Positions 34,944 through 45,395 of a DNA stretch of 64,000 nucleotides are shown piece by piece (the stretch's first letter is position 1; the number at the start of each line of letters is the position of its first letter). The stretch is from the NCBI GenBank assembly GCA_022592435.1, contig JABYQS010000087.1, positions 62,001 through 126,000 of the forward strand. The letters are read 5' to 3'. Below the pieces are notes generated by a model that was given only the letters and a program-made list of their open reading frames with translations, was not told the DNA's origin and did no database searches. A program made the position numbers and the translations under genes. The DNA is from Cerioporus squamosus. Its lineage: Eukaryota > Basidiomycota > Agaricomycetes > Polyporales > Polyporaceae.

Positions 34944-35423
34944 TCTCGGGAGCGGGTCTGAAAAACTGGCATGATAATGTTCGGACGCGGTATACAGAAC
35001 AAGATGAGCACTGTACGTAAGTCAAAGGAGTGGTTAATATAGGAGAGTCGTCCGGATCGTAACAGGAAACATCTTGGAGGGGATTGCCTGCGCGCAAATT
35101 GCAAGCTTTATCTCTTCCTCGACGGACTCCACCTCGATGCCTGTGATGAAGCACACAGCGTTCTACTGAATAAAGGGTTGGACGCGACGGAGTCAAAAAG
35201 ATTGGTCAGGAGGCATCTGTCGATATAGACTCAACTCTCTTGTGTCAGTGACCGTGTTTGCAACAAACATGTATCCCTGGCCAAGAGCACCATGCTCTCT
35301 GCAACTTCTACATAAGCACAGCGTGTGCATGGTCTGCGACAAGACTACATACAGATGCCTACCCATCAAACGACAACCACCATGGATAGGATGCAAGCTG
35401 ACTACATCAGTAAGTGCAAGCTA
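34944..35423. other. Spacer between convergent genes
   Basis: 3' flanks of the NmrA-like gene (plus) and the first F-box gene (minus). No gene seen. Confidence 0.4.
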
Positions 35424-37124
35424 CTAACCGTAAAAGTCGTACGAGATGCTCCCAACGAGTTCCTCCACCTGGGCCCAATAGCGATCTCTCAGCTTGTCGA
35501 AGTGCGCCTGGTCAGGACTCAACTTCAGATGCAAGCTTTCGAGGCGTGCTCCTTGCCTGGCACGATGGCGGAGGCAAGCCAGCAGCTCCTCGAAAAAGCG
35601 CTTTGATACCAGCATTTCCCTCCCATCTACGCTGACCGTCCGGAGGCTAGGACAAGCGGTGGCCGGCAGCCCACCGCCCAGCTGCTGGACAATATTTGGC
35701 CCAGCCATGCGGAGCCCTGTCCACATCCGCGACGGCGCGCCAGATCCAGTGATCTCGAGCGTTTCCAGCAGAGGGAAGGCCTGGAAGACCTCGCGCCAGG
35801 CTTCCGGTAGGTAGGAGCTCCCGTGGTCTCCTTTTACGCGCACGCGCGTCACCTGGGCACCCTCGAAAACCTGGGCGGCCTCTCTGAGGCCAAGCGAAAG
35901 GTTGCACGACCAGTCCCAGTCCTCGACAGGCTGGTCCTCAGCGACCAGGCCGAGGAGAATTGTGCCTCGAAAGCCGTCGGATCCGGCAGGTACTCCCCGT
36001 AGAGCATAGTCGCCCCAAGTCATCTCGACTTCTACCGTGGTGACGGAGGCCAGTACTGGCAGCACCTCAGCGCTGTTCTCCGGGATCAATTCCGCAATGG
36101 TGAGTTCCAGTGGTGTTAGCACGAAATCTTCCGTGTGGGGTGTCGCAAAAATCGTGGTGGTGCATGTCGGGGGAATGCGTAGGTGCGTCAGGAACGGGGG
36201 CGCATACGACGGATGGTTGTTGGAGAGGTAGAAGGTGGACAGGTGGGGAAGAACGACTGGGAGCGCTGACAATACGGAGTGTCTGTCCCGAAGCCCCTCC
36301 AGAACGTTGGTGATGGTGAGGCTTTCGAGGTGCGGGGATGCGCGAAGAGCATCCAGGAACTGGGACAGACTGGGGCATGAGCCATAGCCACCCTCGCATA
36401 GCGATAGCGTCCGCAGGCTTGCAAAGAGATTGAAGTCCGATGGGACTCGGACGCGAGAGAGTTGTAGTGATGATAGAGTTGGATAGTGAGTCGGGGGTAT
36501 CTCGAGGTCGACAGTTGTCTGATTTTTCTTGATAGAGACCGTGAGGTCATGGAGAATCGGCATGAGCCGTTGCGAGAGGAGTTGAGAAAGGGAAGGTGGA
36601 TCGGTTGGTTCACGAATACTGATAGTCTCGATACGTTCGCTAAGAGGGGCCACCCTCTGTATCATCCCTGCTGATGGGGTGGAGAACTGGATGCGGAGGT
36701 TCGTCTCCGCTGAGCGGGCTACGCAAAGATCCAACCAGTCGGGCGCATCTCCAGAGATTCCGATGGTACGCCAAAGCGTCGGCGTTGCGCAAGCGACCTC
36801 CCGCCAATACGAGCAGACGAGCATGAGGCGAACCCATATCATGTCCCCTCGGAGACGGCAGTTATATACCCAATCATGTTTGGCGCTGAGCTGGAAGATT
36901 TTGACGAGCAGCTCGTTGGGGAGCTGGTTGACGGGCAGGAAGGAGTTCCACAGCTTCCGCAGGCGCACTTCTTCGGCATCCAAAGCTCTGAGCGCCTCTT
37001 GCAGATCTTGCCGCTTGCGTTTGATGTGGTTCAATTGCTCAGTAAGGTCGGCTTGTGCAAGGAGCCGCAGTGGTGGGACCCCGTCCGTCGACTGAGATCC
37101 CGTTCCAGCATCGGTCGGCCCCAT
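35424..37124 (-). CDS. F-box/LRR-type protein, copy 1
   Basis: Probable substrate receptor of an SCF ubiquitin ligase; target unknown. A single 566-codon exon. The N-terminus has a coiled-coil-prone stretch (LTEQLNHIKRKRQDLQEAL, about residues 28-46) followed by the F-box FLPVNQLPNELLVKIFQLSA and RLMLVCSYWREVACATPTLW. The rest is irregular leucine-rich sequence (for example FASLRTLSLCEGGYGSCPSL and FLDALRASPHLESLTI), giving the usual agaricomycete F-box plus degenerate LRR layout. It is similar over its whole length to the next gene, 570 bp away on the same strand, including ALDAEExRLxxLWNS. A tandem duplicate is the likely origin. No TATA box is evident. Confidence 0.85.
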   Translation of the reverse strand: MGPTDAGTGSQSTDGVPPLRLLAQADLTEQLNHIKRKRQDLQEALRALDAEEVRLRKLWNSFLPVNQLPNELLVKIFQLSAKHDWVYNCRLRGDMIWVRLMLVCSYWREVACATPTLWRTIGISGDAPDWLDLCVARSAETNLRIQFSTPSAGMIQRVAPLSERIETISIREPTDPPSLSQLLSQRLMPILHDLTVSIKKNQTTVDLEIPPTHYPTLSSLQLSRVRVPSDFNLFASLRTLSLCEGGYGSCPSLSQFLDALRASPHLESLTITNVLEGLRDRHSVLSALPVVLPHLSTFYLSNNHPSYAPPFLTHLRIPPTCTTTIFATPHTEDFVLTPLELTIAELIPENSAEVLPVLASVTTVEVEMTWGDYALRGVPAGSDGFRGTILLGLVAEDQPVEDWDWSCNLSLGLREAAQVFEGAQVTRVRVKGDHGSSYLPEAWREVFQAFPLLETLEITGSGAPSRMWTGLRMAGPNIVQQLGGGLPATACPSLRTVSVDGREMLVSKRFFEELLACLRHRARQGARLESLHLKLSPDQAHFDKLRDRYWAQVEELVGSISYDFYG

Positions 37125-37693
37125 CCCGGTGAGACGATACCTTGCCCTAGTGAGATCTTAGTCAGTATGGACCTGCGAAGGCAAGAAGTCTTCAACTCAC
37201 TATGAGACTGCTTCACGGGGATATGTATCGCTCAATATCTCGCCTCGATAAAAGGTGCTCACGCCGCAACCCTCGTCACGAACGAGACACAGCAATTGAG
37301 ACACGGGCTTCTTCAGGGGCTCCTGTGTTGGTAAAGTGCGTGTAAGAATACCGCCGAAACACGAGAGTACGATGCACCTACGTTGGCTACTATGAGGCAC
37401 AACACTTGGTCGGTCGCCGAAAAAGAGCGAAAAATATGATGGTACTTAGACGCCACGTCACCGCAGTAGCCGGCGCTCAAGCGCTCTGGAGAGCCGAGCC
37501 ACTTCTTGAAGTTAAGCTTCCAAGCTTCACATTCACTGTATATTGAGCTGTGGTGCCGTTCGACTGCGAAGCCCAGGTCTTATGAGAAACGGACGCAGGG
37601 AGCGACAGGCGCGTGCAAGACAATATAGAATATGTGAAAGCGTACTGGTACTGGGAAGCAAGTTGCATTTCAAATAGTTTGCTTGTGCGGCAC
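37125..37693. other. Spacer between tandem F-box copies
   Basis: Upstream region of F-box copy 1 and 3' flank of copy 2. It contains CTTGAAGTTAAGCTTCC near 37506-37522, loosely like a motif found upstream of other F-box genes in the window. Confidence 0.35.
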
Positions 37694-39358
37694 CTAGTCC
37701 TCGTAAAGTTCGTACGAAACATGCTCTACCAGTTCCTGTACATGGGTAATATACCAATGCTTCAGCTGCTCGAAATCTGCTTGATCAAGGCTCACTTTCA
37801 GATGCAGCCCCTCGAGACGTGCTCCGTCCTTGGCACGATGGCGGAGGCAATCCAGCATCGACTCGAAGAAACCCGTAGACAGGATCATGGACCTCCCATC
37901 CACGCTGACCGTTCGGAGGTTAGGACAAGCTGCGGCTGCCTTCCCGTTTCCCGAGCCCTGGAGGATCATCGACTCAGCCATGCGCAGCCCCTCCCATAAT
38001 GCTGATGGCAACCCCGCGCCACAGAGCTCGAGAGCACCCAGCGTCGGGAAGGCTTCCAATACCTCTCTCCAGGCGGATGCGAGCGGTAGAATTGACGAGG
38101 AGGACCGGTGGTCGCCTGTCACGCGCAACCGCTGAACTGGAGCAGCGCCGAAAACGTTGACGATATCTCGCAGGCCAACTCCGAGGAAGTGCTCCCAGTT
38201 GGTGCGAATGCTCGAGGCCATGCTGAGCTCGATGGCTCCGTGTGTTGGAGACGACCCGCGTATTATGTAGTGGCATCTGTGCATGATGAGCTCGACAGCC
38301 GTGGGGGACGACAGCGTCGGTAGCGTGTCAGCGCGGGTTTCCGGCAGCATTTCAGAGAATGTCATCTCCTCCCATTCGTCGGTACTATTGTCCGGCCTTG
38401 CAGATACTGCGATGGAACATGTAGGGGGGAGGCGCAAAAGTATCATGAACGGGCGTACGTCCCGGAAACATTCGTGCAAGGAGAAGTCGGACAGGTGAGG
38501 GAAGGCCACCGGTGGTGACTCTGGCCAGGTGCTCGGCGGGAACCGTCTGAGGACGTCTGACATGCTGAGGCTTTCGAGCCGTGTAGCAGCCCGCAGGGCG
38601 TCCAGGAATCGCGTCACAGAGAGGCCGTCGCGGTAGCCGCAAGCGGTCAACGACAGCCGCCGCAACCCAGCGTATACGTTGATGTCTGACAATATCCGGA
38701 CGTGGCGGAGGTGAACTGAGCGGAGCACAGGGTAATGAGCAGAGGTTATGTTGATGTCAGTGCGTCCTGCCAGCGCCGCGCCATCGACCGTGAGGTCACG
38801 AAGGATCGGCATAGGACGTTCCAATTCACCAAGATAACTCCCGGCGATATACCTTGGATCCGGCCTGAGCAATGGGCTGGAAATCGCGAAGGCCTCAATG
38901 CGATCGCTATAGCGAGCGATATGGCCTATCATCTCCGGCGGGGGCTTCGTCAAGGAGATGCGGAGGATCGTCTCGGCGGAGCGGGCCACACAAAGACCCA
39001 ACCAAGCCGCTGCCGACCCAGAGATCGCGATGTTACTCCAGAGTGTCGGAGTTGCACAGGCCACCGCCCGCCAATATGTGCACACGAGCATGAGGCGAAT
39101 CCATGGCATGGAGAGTGGGAGATGGCATATGGGTTCTTCACCGTCCAGCTGGATGATACTCACGAGGAGCTCGTCCGGGAGGTTGTTGATAGGCAGCGAG
39201 GAGTTCCACAACTGCTTGAGGCGCAGTTCTTCGGCATCCAGAGCTTGGGAGTCATCCTCCGTCTCCCTCCTCTTGGATTGAATGCGGTTCAGTTGGTCCG
39301 TGACGTAGGCCCGTGTACGAAGTTGAGGTGACAGAAATTCGTTCATTGAGGGTTCCAT
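37694..39358 (-). CDS. F-box/LRR-type protein, copy 2
   Basis: Single-exon 554-codon paralogue of the 35.4-37.1 kb gene. It shares the N-terminal helix (VTDQLNRIQSKRRETEDDSQ), the F-box SLPINNLPDELLVSIIQLDG and RLMLVCTYWRAVACATPTLW. It then has leucine-rich repeats such as YAGLRRLSLTACGYRDGLSV and RFLDALRAATRLESLSMSDV, each aligned with a counterpart in copy 1. It ends VSYELYED, against ISYDFYG in copy 1. The two have diverged throughout, so duplication is not recent. Likely an SCF adaptor; substrate unknown. Confidence 0.85.
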   Translation of the reverse strand: MEPSMNEFLSPQLRTRAYVTDQLNRIQSKRRETEDDSQALDAEELRLKQLWNSSLPINNLPDELLVSIIQLDGEEPICHLPLSMPWIRLMLVCTYWRAVACATPTLWSNIAISGSAAAWLGLCVARSAETILRISLTKPPPEMIGHIARYSDRIEAFAISSPLLRPDPRYIAGSYLGELERPMPILRDLTVDGAALAGRTDINITSAHYPVLRSVHLRHVRILSDINVYAGLRRLSLTACGYRDGLSVTRFLDALRAATRLESLSMSDVLRRFPPSTWPESPPVAFPHLSDFSLHECFRDVRPFMILLRLPPTCSIAVSARPDNSTDEWEEMTFSEMLPETRADTLPTLSSPTAVELIMHRCHYIIRGSSPTHGAIELSMASSIRTNWEHFLGVGLRDIVNVFGAAPVQRLRVTGDHRSSSSILPLASAWREVLEAFPTLGALELCGAGLPSALWEGLRMAESMILQGSGNGKAAAACPNLRTVSVDGRSMILSTGFFESMLDCLRHRAKDGARLEGLHLKVSLDQADFEQLKHWYITHVQELVEHVSYELYED

Positions 39359-40116
39359 CTCGGTATCGCTCGTGATCGTCCTAAGGAAGCGTTGGCTTTA
39401 TGAACTCACATTGAACTCTAACAGCGATATCAAGTGCTTACTCGACCCGATGCGGCTCCATGTGGCCACTGACGAGTACCCAGAATCGGTCAGGCAATCG
39501 AACTCGAGCACTGGCGAGTAGCGTGACGCTGTATATCGTTGACTCGGATGCTTGCACCTGTAGACTCGAATCGTGAGCGTCGTATTGTGCTGCTGAAGTG
39601 AAGTGCATACCACTGGATGCGCAAGGGCGATAATGTTGATGAGAGACGGGAGCAAGGTCGAGATACGTACACCGGAAAAAGCCGACGCGCAGCAGGCCCC
39701 GGCATTAATGCGCTCTCCAGAAGTCGTGCCTGATGTGCTTGACAAACGGCCGTCTGGACAGTACTCCACGGTAAAGCCGGTATGAAGAGTGTGTCGAAGG
39801 GGGATGTCTTGTCGGATCGGCCTGCGACTCGGATGGCGCTCTCCTCTCCTGTGCTGTCGCGGTGCTCGACGCAGATGTGCGCCGGGCACATCGACTTTGC
39901 GATTCACGCTTGCCGTACGCAACTACCCGTTCACGGGGGAGCTGAAGGGGACAGCGTAGGCAGGCCGAAAGGCTTCGAAGCCAGCTTAGCAGCTGTCAGT
40001 TCGCAATAGTCTTGGGTCATATACTGGTACGTACGTGAGTTTGGTCGGGTGTTCGTCCTTGCATATATGTGTCCCACGACAGGACTGGACGCACTTGTGG
40101 AAGGCAAGCCGTCCAA
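39359..40116. other. Upstream of F-box copy 2
   Basis: No recognisable gene. Antisense frames 39922-39398 and 39891-39490 are Ser/Arg-rich overlaps without domains. Confidence 0.35.
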
Positions 40117-40800
40117 TCAAGACTCTGCATATGCGAATACATCTCGCCAGCTCTGCCGCTCCTGGTACTCGAACTTCTCCCCTACCTTGGCTGCGAACAG
40201 CCCCAAGATGGCCCGAGTGCGCTCCTCGAACTCGGCCCACTGCCGCTCGTCCAGGAAGTCCAGGTCCAGTACGAGCTCTTCAAGCTTCCCGTGTCCCTCC
40301 AGCATCCTCTCGAGCAGCCATAGAGACATCGGACGGAATATGTCGGTCATCAGGTCAAAGCCCGCGTCGTGATCGCCGGGACCTGCAGTCGCTCGGAACC
40401 TGTAGCATGCGGACGATGCGAAGGCGTTGCCGCGGCAGTGCGCGCAACACGCCGCAAGGATGTCCGTGCGCAGTGATGGTCAGGTCCTGCAGGAGGGGAA
40501 GATCCGCGAAGACCGCGCGGCAGTTGACGCACTTCACCTGGTCGGTGTCGATGTCGATGTGCAGCGTCGACACGGGAGCGGCGGAGCAGACGCCCAGCTG
40601 GCGGAGGCTGCATGCTGCTTCTCGCGGGTCTTCGGCCTCTTGCGGGTCTTCAGGCTCCTCTGGAGGGTCAAGGTCGTCGGCAGCTTCGGCAACGTGGCGA
40701 CCGTGAGGGGCGTCCTAGGAATCCGAGCGTGGACAGCGAGGCAGATAGCAAGGAGAGTCTCGTTGGGCGATTGGTTGACCGGTGAGCGCGATTCACGAGC
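40117..40800 (-). pseudogene. Decayed F-box/LRR-like fragment
   Basis: Antisense pieces resemble the neighbouring F-box family but lie in different frames. One is SPVNQSPNETLLAICLAV (about 40795-40740), like the F-box start of copies 1 and 2. Another is ACSLRQLGVCSAAP running into ADLPLLQDLTITAHGHP (about 40620-40450). The last is LLERMLEGHGKLEELVLDLD (about 40320-40260). An acidic PEEPEDPQEAEDPRE tract precedes the second piece. No single frame or plausible splice pattern joins them into a full protein. Loss of function after duplication is the likely explanation. A very short, multi-intron gene is the alternative. Confidence 0.4.
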
Positions 40801-41436
40801 GCGGTGATGCTGAGGAACTCTTTGCAGAGGCCGTGCGTACGGGTGTTTGAGCGGAGTCGCCCAGAGAAGTTACACTTGGCAGAGGTTGGAGCCCGTAGTA
40901 TGGTCCCTGCAGACTGTCTGCACGCATGATGTCCCTGGGAGACAAATATAGTCCATGAGTGGCAGGGCGCAACAAGTAGTGAATTCTTACTCGTCTTTAG
41001 GCAGCCAACTTGAAGCTTCCATGGCTGAGCTGCGCCTTGACTTTACTGTACTGTAGCTGATTCGATTGTTCAGTAAACTGTTTCGCTATAACGGACACTG
41101 CAGCTCACTTGTAATGCTTGCAAGTTGCAGTTATAAGGAGGAGGCCCAAGGACGCAGCCTGGACAGGCCTAATGTACTCGTACTCTCCCACGCGCTTGAT
41201 GCGCTTCTTCCCGATATAGCAATGGCGGGATTCGGCAAGATCCGAGGAGCTGATCAGTGCATGATTCCATTGTCCGTTCGGCGCTTAACTTATTCTCTCT
41301 CGCTTTGACCATCATCTCCGTCGCCGGCCACCGCGTCGACAAGCCTTCTTAGCTCGCTGCCACCCGCGCAGACCGCGCATATAATCACCTCTTTGACGAC
41401 GACATCCCTCACATTCGCGCTTTCAACCATTCCACC
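40801..41436. other. Intergenic, with promoter of the 41.4-kb gene
   Basis: CAACTTGAAGCTTCC at 41006-41020 recurs, with one change, upstream of another F-box gene at 61743-61757. A TATA-like site for the plus-strand gene is at 41380. Confidence 0.4.
41380..41385 (+). promoter_or_regulatory. TATA-like element
   Basis: TATAAT lies 52 bp upstream of the ATG of the 41437 gene. Confidence 0.4.
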
Positions 41437-42504
41437 ATGGCCCAACTCAACGGCTACTCCCTCGAGTACTCCGCTCCGCCTGGCCAACCCGCCATCGGAA
41501 TCTCTTATTCGACGGGCTCTCCGTCGCGCTCAAGTGGCGCGGCATTGCCAACACATCTCAAGCGCAAGAGAAGTGAGGCTGCGATGACGGTGACCGGTGT
41601 CACCGTCGCCGTGGCCACCTCCGAACTCCCCCTCACACCCATCATCCTTCCCGACATCCACTCGAACCCGGACGAGCCATACGTCGCCCCGCCGTCCCCA
41701 GTACCAACGGAGATTGTCGACGACACCCCGGAGAAGACAGGCGAGGAGCTCGTGGAAGCCGCGAAGGCGGCCGGCGTTAAGGTGCGCGACTTCGCACACG
41801 AACCCGTCCCCAAGACGCCCCGCGACCCCCGCGCGCCCGAGATGTGGACACGGGCGTTGGAGAACCTCATCCAGCACGACCGCTACATCCGCCGTCACCC
41901 CACGGAGGCCGCGGGCATGCGCCTCTCCGGCAAGATCCTCTACAACCTGCTCGCCCTCGGCTGGGTCACGCGCGAGGAGGCGGAACGCAACTGGCGCGAG
42001 GCCGACTGGAAGGCGGTGAGCGAGTACATGTCCCGCCCCAATGGCCCCTACCCCGTTTGCATCCCCAAGTCTCACAAGCGGCCCACCGCGGCGTACCGCG
42101 CGGCCCTGCGCATGGAATCCTTCCATTCGCTAGAGGACGACGTCCCGGAGGAGTGCATATACGTCCCTCCTGACGAGCCAGGCATGGACGACGGGCCTCA
42201 ACGCGTCTCTTCGCTCGCGCTCAGGCGTGCCCCTGCGACTTCGTCACAATCTCCCGCCACAGGCCACCGGGATGCCTCCGGTAACGACGTCCATGTTGAC
42301 AAGCGCCGCCGAGTGAGCTCGACCGGCACGCCGCCGGCAGGTCCCTCTCGCACGCTCAGCCGCACGCTGTCGCGCAGCGCAAGCTCCCAGTTACTCGGCT
42401 CGTCGCGCTCCGGCACTCCCGTGTACGAAGAGCCCCCAGCGCCGGTCCGTGCGCCCAACGCGCTTAGGCGCACGCAGACTATGGCAAGCATCCCTGTGCG
42501 GTAG
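41437..42504 (+). CDS. Conserved-looking protein of unknown function, 355 aa
   Basis: I do not recognise the family. An intronless frame. The N-terminal third is disordered, with LKRKRSE a possible nuclear localisation signal. Residues about 100-225 look folded: TPEKTGEELVEAAKAAGVKV, WTRALENLIQHDRYIRRHP, LSGKILYNLLALGWVTREEA and YPVCIPKSHKRPTAAYRAAL, with regular helix-like spacing. The C-terminal part is Ser/Arg-rich and includes DKRRRVSSTG and repeated SRTLSRTLSRSASS. Strong codon bias towards C/G in third positions supports real coding. A nuclear, phosphorylated regulator is a guess from composition. Confidence 0.7.
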   Translation: MAQLNGYSLEYSAPPGQPAIGISYSTGSPSRSSGAALPTHLKRKRSEAAMTVTGVTVAVATSELPLTPIILPDIHSNPDEPYVAPPSPVPTEIVDDTPEKTGEELVEAAKAAGVKVRDFAHEPVPKTPRDPRAPEMWTRALENLIQHDRYIRRHPTEAAGMRLSGKILYNLLALGWVTREEAERNWREADWKAVSEYMSRPNGPYPVCIPKSHKRPTAAYRAALRMESFHSLEDDVPEECIYVPPDEPGMDDGPQRVSSLALRRAPATSSQSPATGHRDASGNDVHVDKRRRVSSTGTPPAGPSRTLSRTLSRSASSQLLGSSRSGTPVYEEPPAPVRAPNALRRTQTMASIPVR

Positions 42505-43778
42505 GCGCATGCGCGCGTGCCTAGTCTGGGTGCCACGACGCCCGAGGCCGCACGCAGGCGTGCACGGTGCGCATACAAGGACCTTACGTGTAGGAAGGAC
42601 GGGCGACGTGGACGCGGACGCAAGGTGACGATTTGGATCGCGCAACAGACATGTATCTCTAGCACCCACACCACCCCACACAGAAGCTTTTTGCTGTACA
42701 GTGTTGTGATCGTATACTTACCTTATCTTGTGGACGTATCGCTCAGCGCACATACGCCGATCGTGTAGATGCCCACTCTTTCTCACCTCACACCTCCATA
42801 CCTCTTGCCCTTCTTCCTCTCGCCTCCGACCTTCTTCCTCCATCCCGCCATAGCCCATGTCCGTGGCCCCTTCCCTCATCCCATCCAGCCCGGCATGGCC
42901 CCGAACGTGTACATGGATTCCCTGGTTCCCGTCTTCGACTCTCGTAGGTATGTAGTACGGCTCACACACACACGCACACGTGCATCTGCTGTAGAATAGG
43001 TTACTCACCGGTCATAACGTTCGATGGAGTTTTGAGTATGTGTAGATTACTTATTACCTTGGCCCTCGTTGGCAATTCTAAGCACGCAATTATACTTGTA
43101 ACCCTCTCCGGGTGCGGCTCGCATGATGTGCGACTGTCCATATATTTCGGACGGGACAGCAGAGGGGCAGAGACGGGTGAGTGTCAGTTTGCGATGCGTA
43201 TGCATTATGTGGGATTGCTTACTGGCCATGAAGGAGCAACACAGTGAAGGCCTTGCCCCGAACTTCAAATGCACGTTTTCCCCCCAGCTGCTCCCAGGTT
43301 CGTTGGGCCTGGGTGTTTCGAGCGGAAAGGGACCGAGATCGCTGGCAAATGTCCTAGTCCATCTCTTCCTTGAAAACTCAGACGGTAAGCTTCCCGCATC
43401 CAAGACTCGACTCGGAGATGTCTCGTGCTGATATCGACTTGTAGGCAGCGACTCGTCGCTGAGGCTTAGGATAGTGGGAGCGTTCTAGATATATGACGTC
43501 GTTCTCACTGCAACAAGACCGGACGGCACGCGCGGGTCCCCTTCAGATGCTATCGAAGCATACGCCGTCCCAGAGAAAAGTTGCTGTATCATACAGAGTC
43601 GCTCTGTCCTCATGCTGAGGCGCGACCCAGAAAGACGTCAAGAGATGATGGTGTTGCAGACTGTCAGGTCGGCCAATACTTTGCGGCAAGAAAGACGCGG
43701 CAACTTGGTAGATAAAAGCGAGACATAGGAAGTACTGTAGTTTAAGTACATTGGCGATGATTATGGCAAGAAACTAGA
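42505..43778. other. Intergenic region, 1.3 kb
   Basis: 3' flank of the 41.4-kb gene and 3' flank of the minus-strand F-box gene. Small frames (for example 42769-42999 and 43123-43431) have no supporting features. Confidence 0.4.
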
Positions 43779-45395
43779 CTAGAGGTCGATCTTGAGCGTG
43801 CCCCGTACCAGCTCCTTCAGTCCCCCCACAGTCGACCGATATTCCTCCTCCAACTGATCGCTCTGCATCTGGTCGTGCCACCCGATGTATAGCTCGTCGA
43901 GAGCAAGACCGAAGCCGGCACGAAGTCGCAGGCTGTCCCTGAGCCGAGGCAGGAAGCCGCCGGAGCTTTCGCTCAGGACGAGCTGTAAGTTGCGGAGCTT
44001 CGGCACGAGGACCTCAGCCTCAGCCGACCGCACTGGGGGCTCCTCCCAAGCCGTGACGAACGGATCGAGGACAGCTGGGAGGTCACTCTTGTCGATATAA
44101 TCCTGTTCAAGCACCTGGCTGTCCACGAGTCCGTCGTACGCGAAGCGGGTGAGGCCCGGGAACGAGCGGAAGAGAAAGTCGAGACTGCCGGTGGGTAAGG
44201 CGACGGACCAACCGCGGTGGATCGCGAGGTCCTCGACGGGCGCATCCTTCAGCAGGACGCCACACTGCATCGCGTGCTCGGAAGGAAAATACGCCCAACA
44301 CTCGTAGTCGATCTCGTCGAATACCACAGCGAGCCGGCCGCGTCCCCCAGGTCCCCAGCATGTGAAGTCGAGGTCGCACAGCTCGACCCGCGTCGCGGTC
44401 CTGAGGTGCGGAAGGCAGATGGAGTGGTGGGGAATGAGGTCCATAACGCCAACTGTGCGCTCGGAGGCTGAGTCGGGGCAGTTGATTGGAACATGGATCT
44501 CGATCTCGGCGAAGGGGGAAAGAAGAATGTGCGACAGGAGCTGGCGGATCCTTCTGGGATCGTTGTTGAGGAGGTAGACATGTCGGAGGCTTGCGACCTC
44601 CACTATAGGCGCATACTCATCTTCGCGGAGGATTGGGAGCGGGAACGCCCGGTCAATGTTCAGGAACTCGAGACGATGGCATAGCTGCAGGAGTTTCAGG
44701 AAGTCTTCGTAACGATAGGCGTGCTGGTGGGGAGAGGGGCCCAGGTGCAATGCGCGAAGATTCCGGACGACCGAGGGGGGCCATTCGAAGCGCAGGTGCA
44801 TGCACAGTAAGGCCTCGAGATTGGGGACGTGGAGAGGGTTCAACCTGGGTGGGATGTCGTGCTCGTTGGTATGGGGAGTGGTGTTAAGCCAGAGTTCCTG
44901 CAGGGCTGGCATCGGAGTACGCTCGAACAACGGGGTCAGAGCGCGGATGGTGTCCTGATTCCACGCGACAACGATGAGCGACTTGATCCTTTGCGCGTTC
45001 TCAGAGAGCATCTGAATGGCCAATGGGATCTGGGCTGGGTCATGGAACCTGATGTCCACGGTATGAGGGGCACTGAACTTCAGGGCCATCTGCAGCGGGG
45101 TACAGGATTGTTCCACGTCGATGACCGTCCAGAAACGTGCGTTGCTGAAGATGAGCTCGCGCCAACCGCGACATGCCCTTGAAGCCCGCCAGAGGCACGC
45201 TTTGCGACTTCTGCGGAGCTTGAACGGGTGACAGTGGAAGACGGTCTCCGTATCCACCAAGTAGCCGAAAACCTCGAGGAGGAGCTCAGCGGGCATATCC
45301 CCCACTGTCGCGGTGCGTCGTGGGCCGTATCCGGAGGGAAGGATGAAGGGTGTGGCACGCCGCTGCGACTGCCCGAGGACGGTGAAGTAGCGCAT
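43779..45395 (-). CDS. F-box/LRR-type protein, copy 3
   Basis: Single 538-codon exon. F-box region GDMPAELLLEVFGYLVDTET, then the SRACRGWRELIFSNARFWTV segment that follows an F-box in this family. Irregular leucine-rich repeats follow (for example LFERTPMPALQELWLNTTPH and FLKLLQLCHRLEFLNIDRAF). It pairs with the 46.5-48.2 kb gene: the same HPxKLxRSxK motif after the F-box, matching repeat segments, and related 5' DNA. Presumed SCF ubiquitin-ligase adaptor, substrate unknown. A 13-bp inverted repeat sits about 205-242 bp before the start. Confidence 0.83.
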   Translation of the reverse strand: MRYFTVLGQSQRRATPFILPSGYGPRRTATVGDMPAELLLEVFGYLVDTETVFHCHPFKLRRSRKACLWRASRACRGWRELIFSNARFWTVIDVEQSCTPLQMALKFSAPHTVDIRFHDPAQIPLAIQMLSENAQRIKSLIVVAWNQDTIRALTPLFERTPMPALQELWLNTTPHTNEHDIPPRLNPLHVPNLEALLCMHLRFEWPPSVVRNLRALHLGPSPHQHAYRYEDFLKLLQLCHRLEFLNIDRAFPLPILREDEYAPIVEVASLRHVYLLNNDPRRIRQLLSHILLSPFAEIEIHVPINCPDSASERTVGVMDLIPHHSICLPHLRTATRVELCDLDFTCWGPGGRGRLAVVFDEIDYECWAYFPSEHAMQCGVLLKDAPVEDLAIHRGWSVALPTGSLDFLFRSFPGLTRFAYDGLVDSQVLEQDYIDKSDLPAVLDPFVTAWEEPPVRSAEAEVLVPKLRNLQLVLSESSGGFLPRLRDSLRLRAGFGLALDELYIGWHDQMQSDQLEEEYRSTVGGLKELVRGTLKIDL

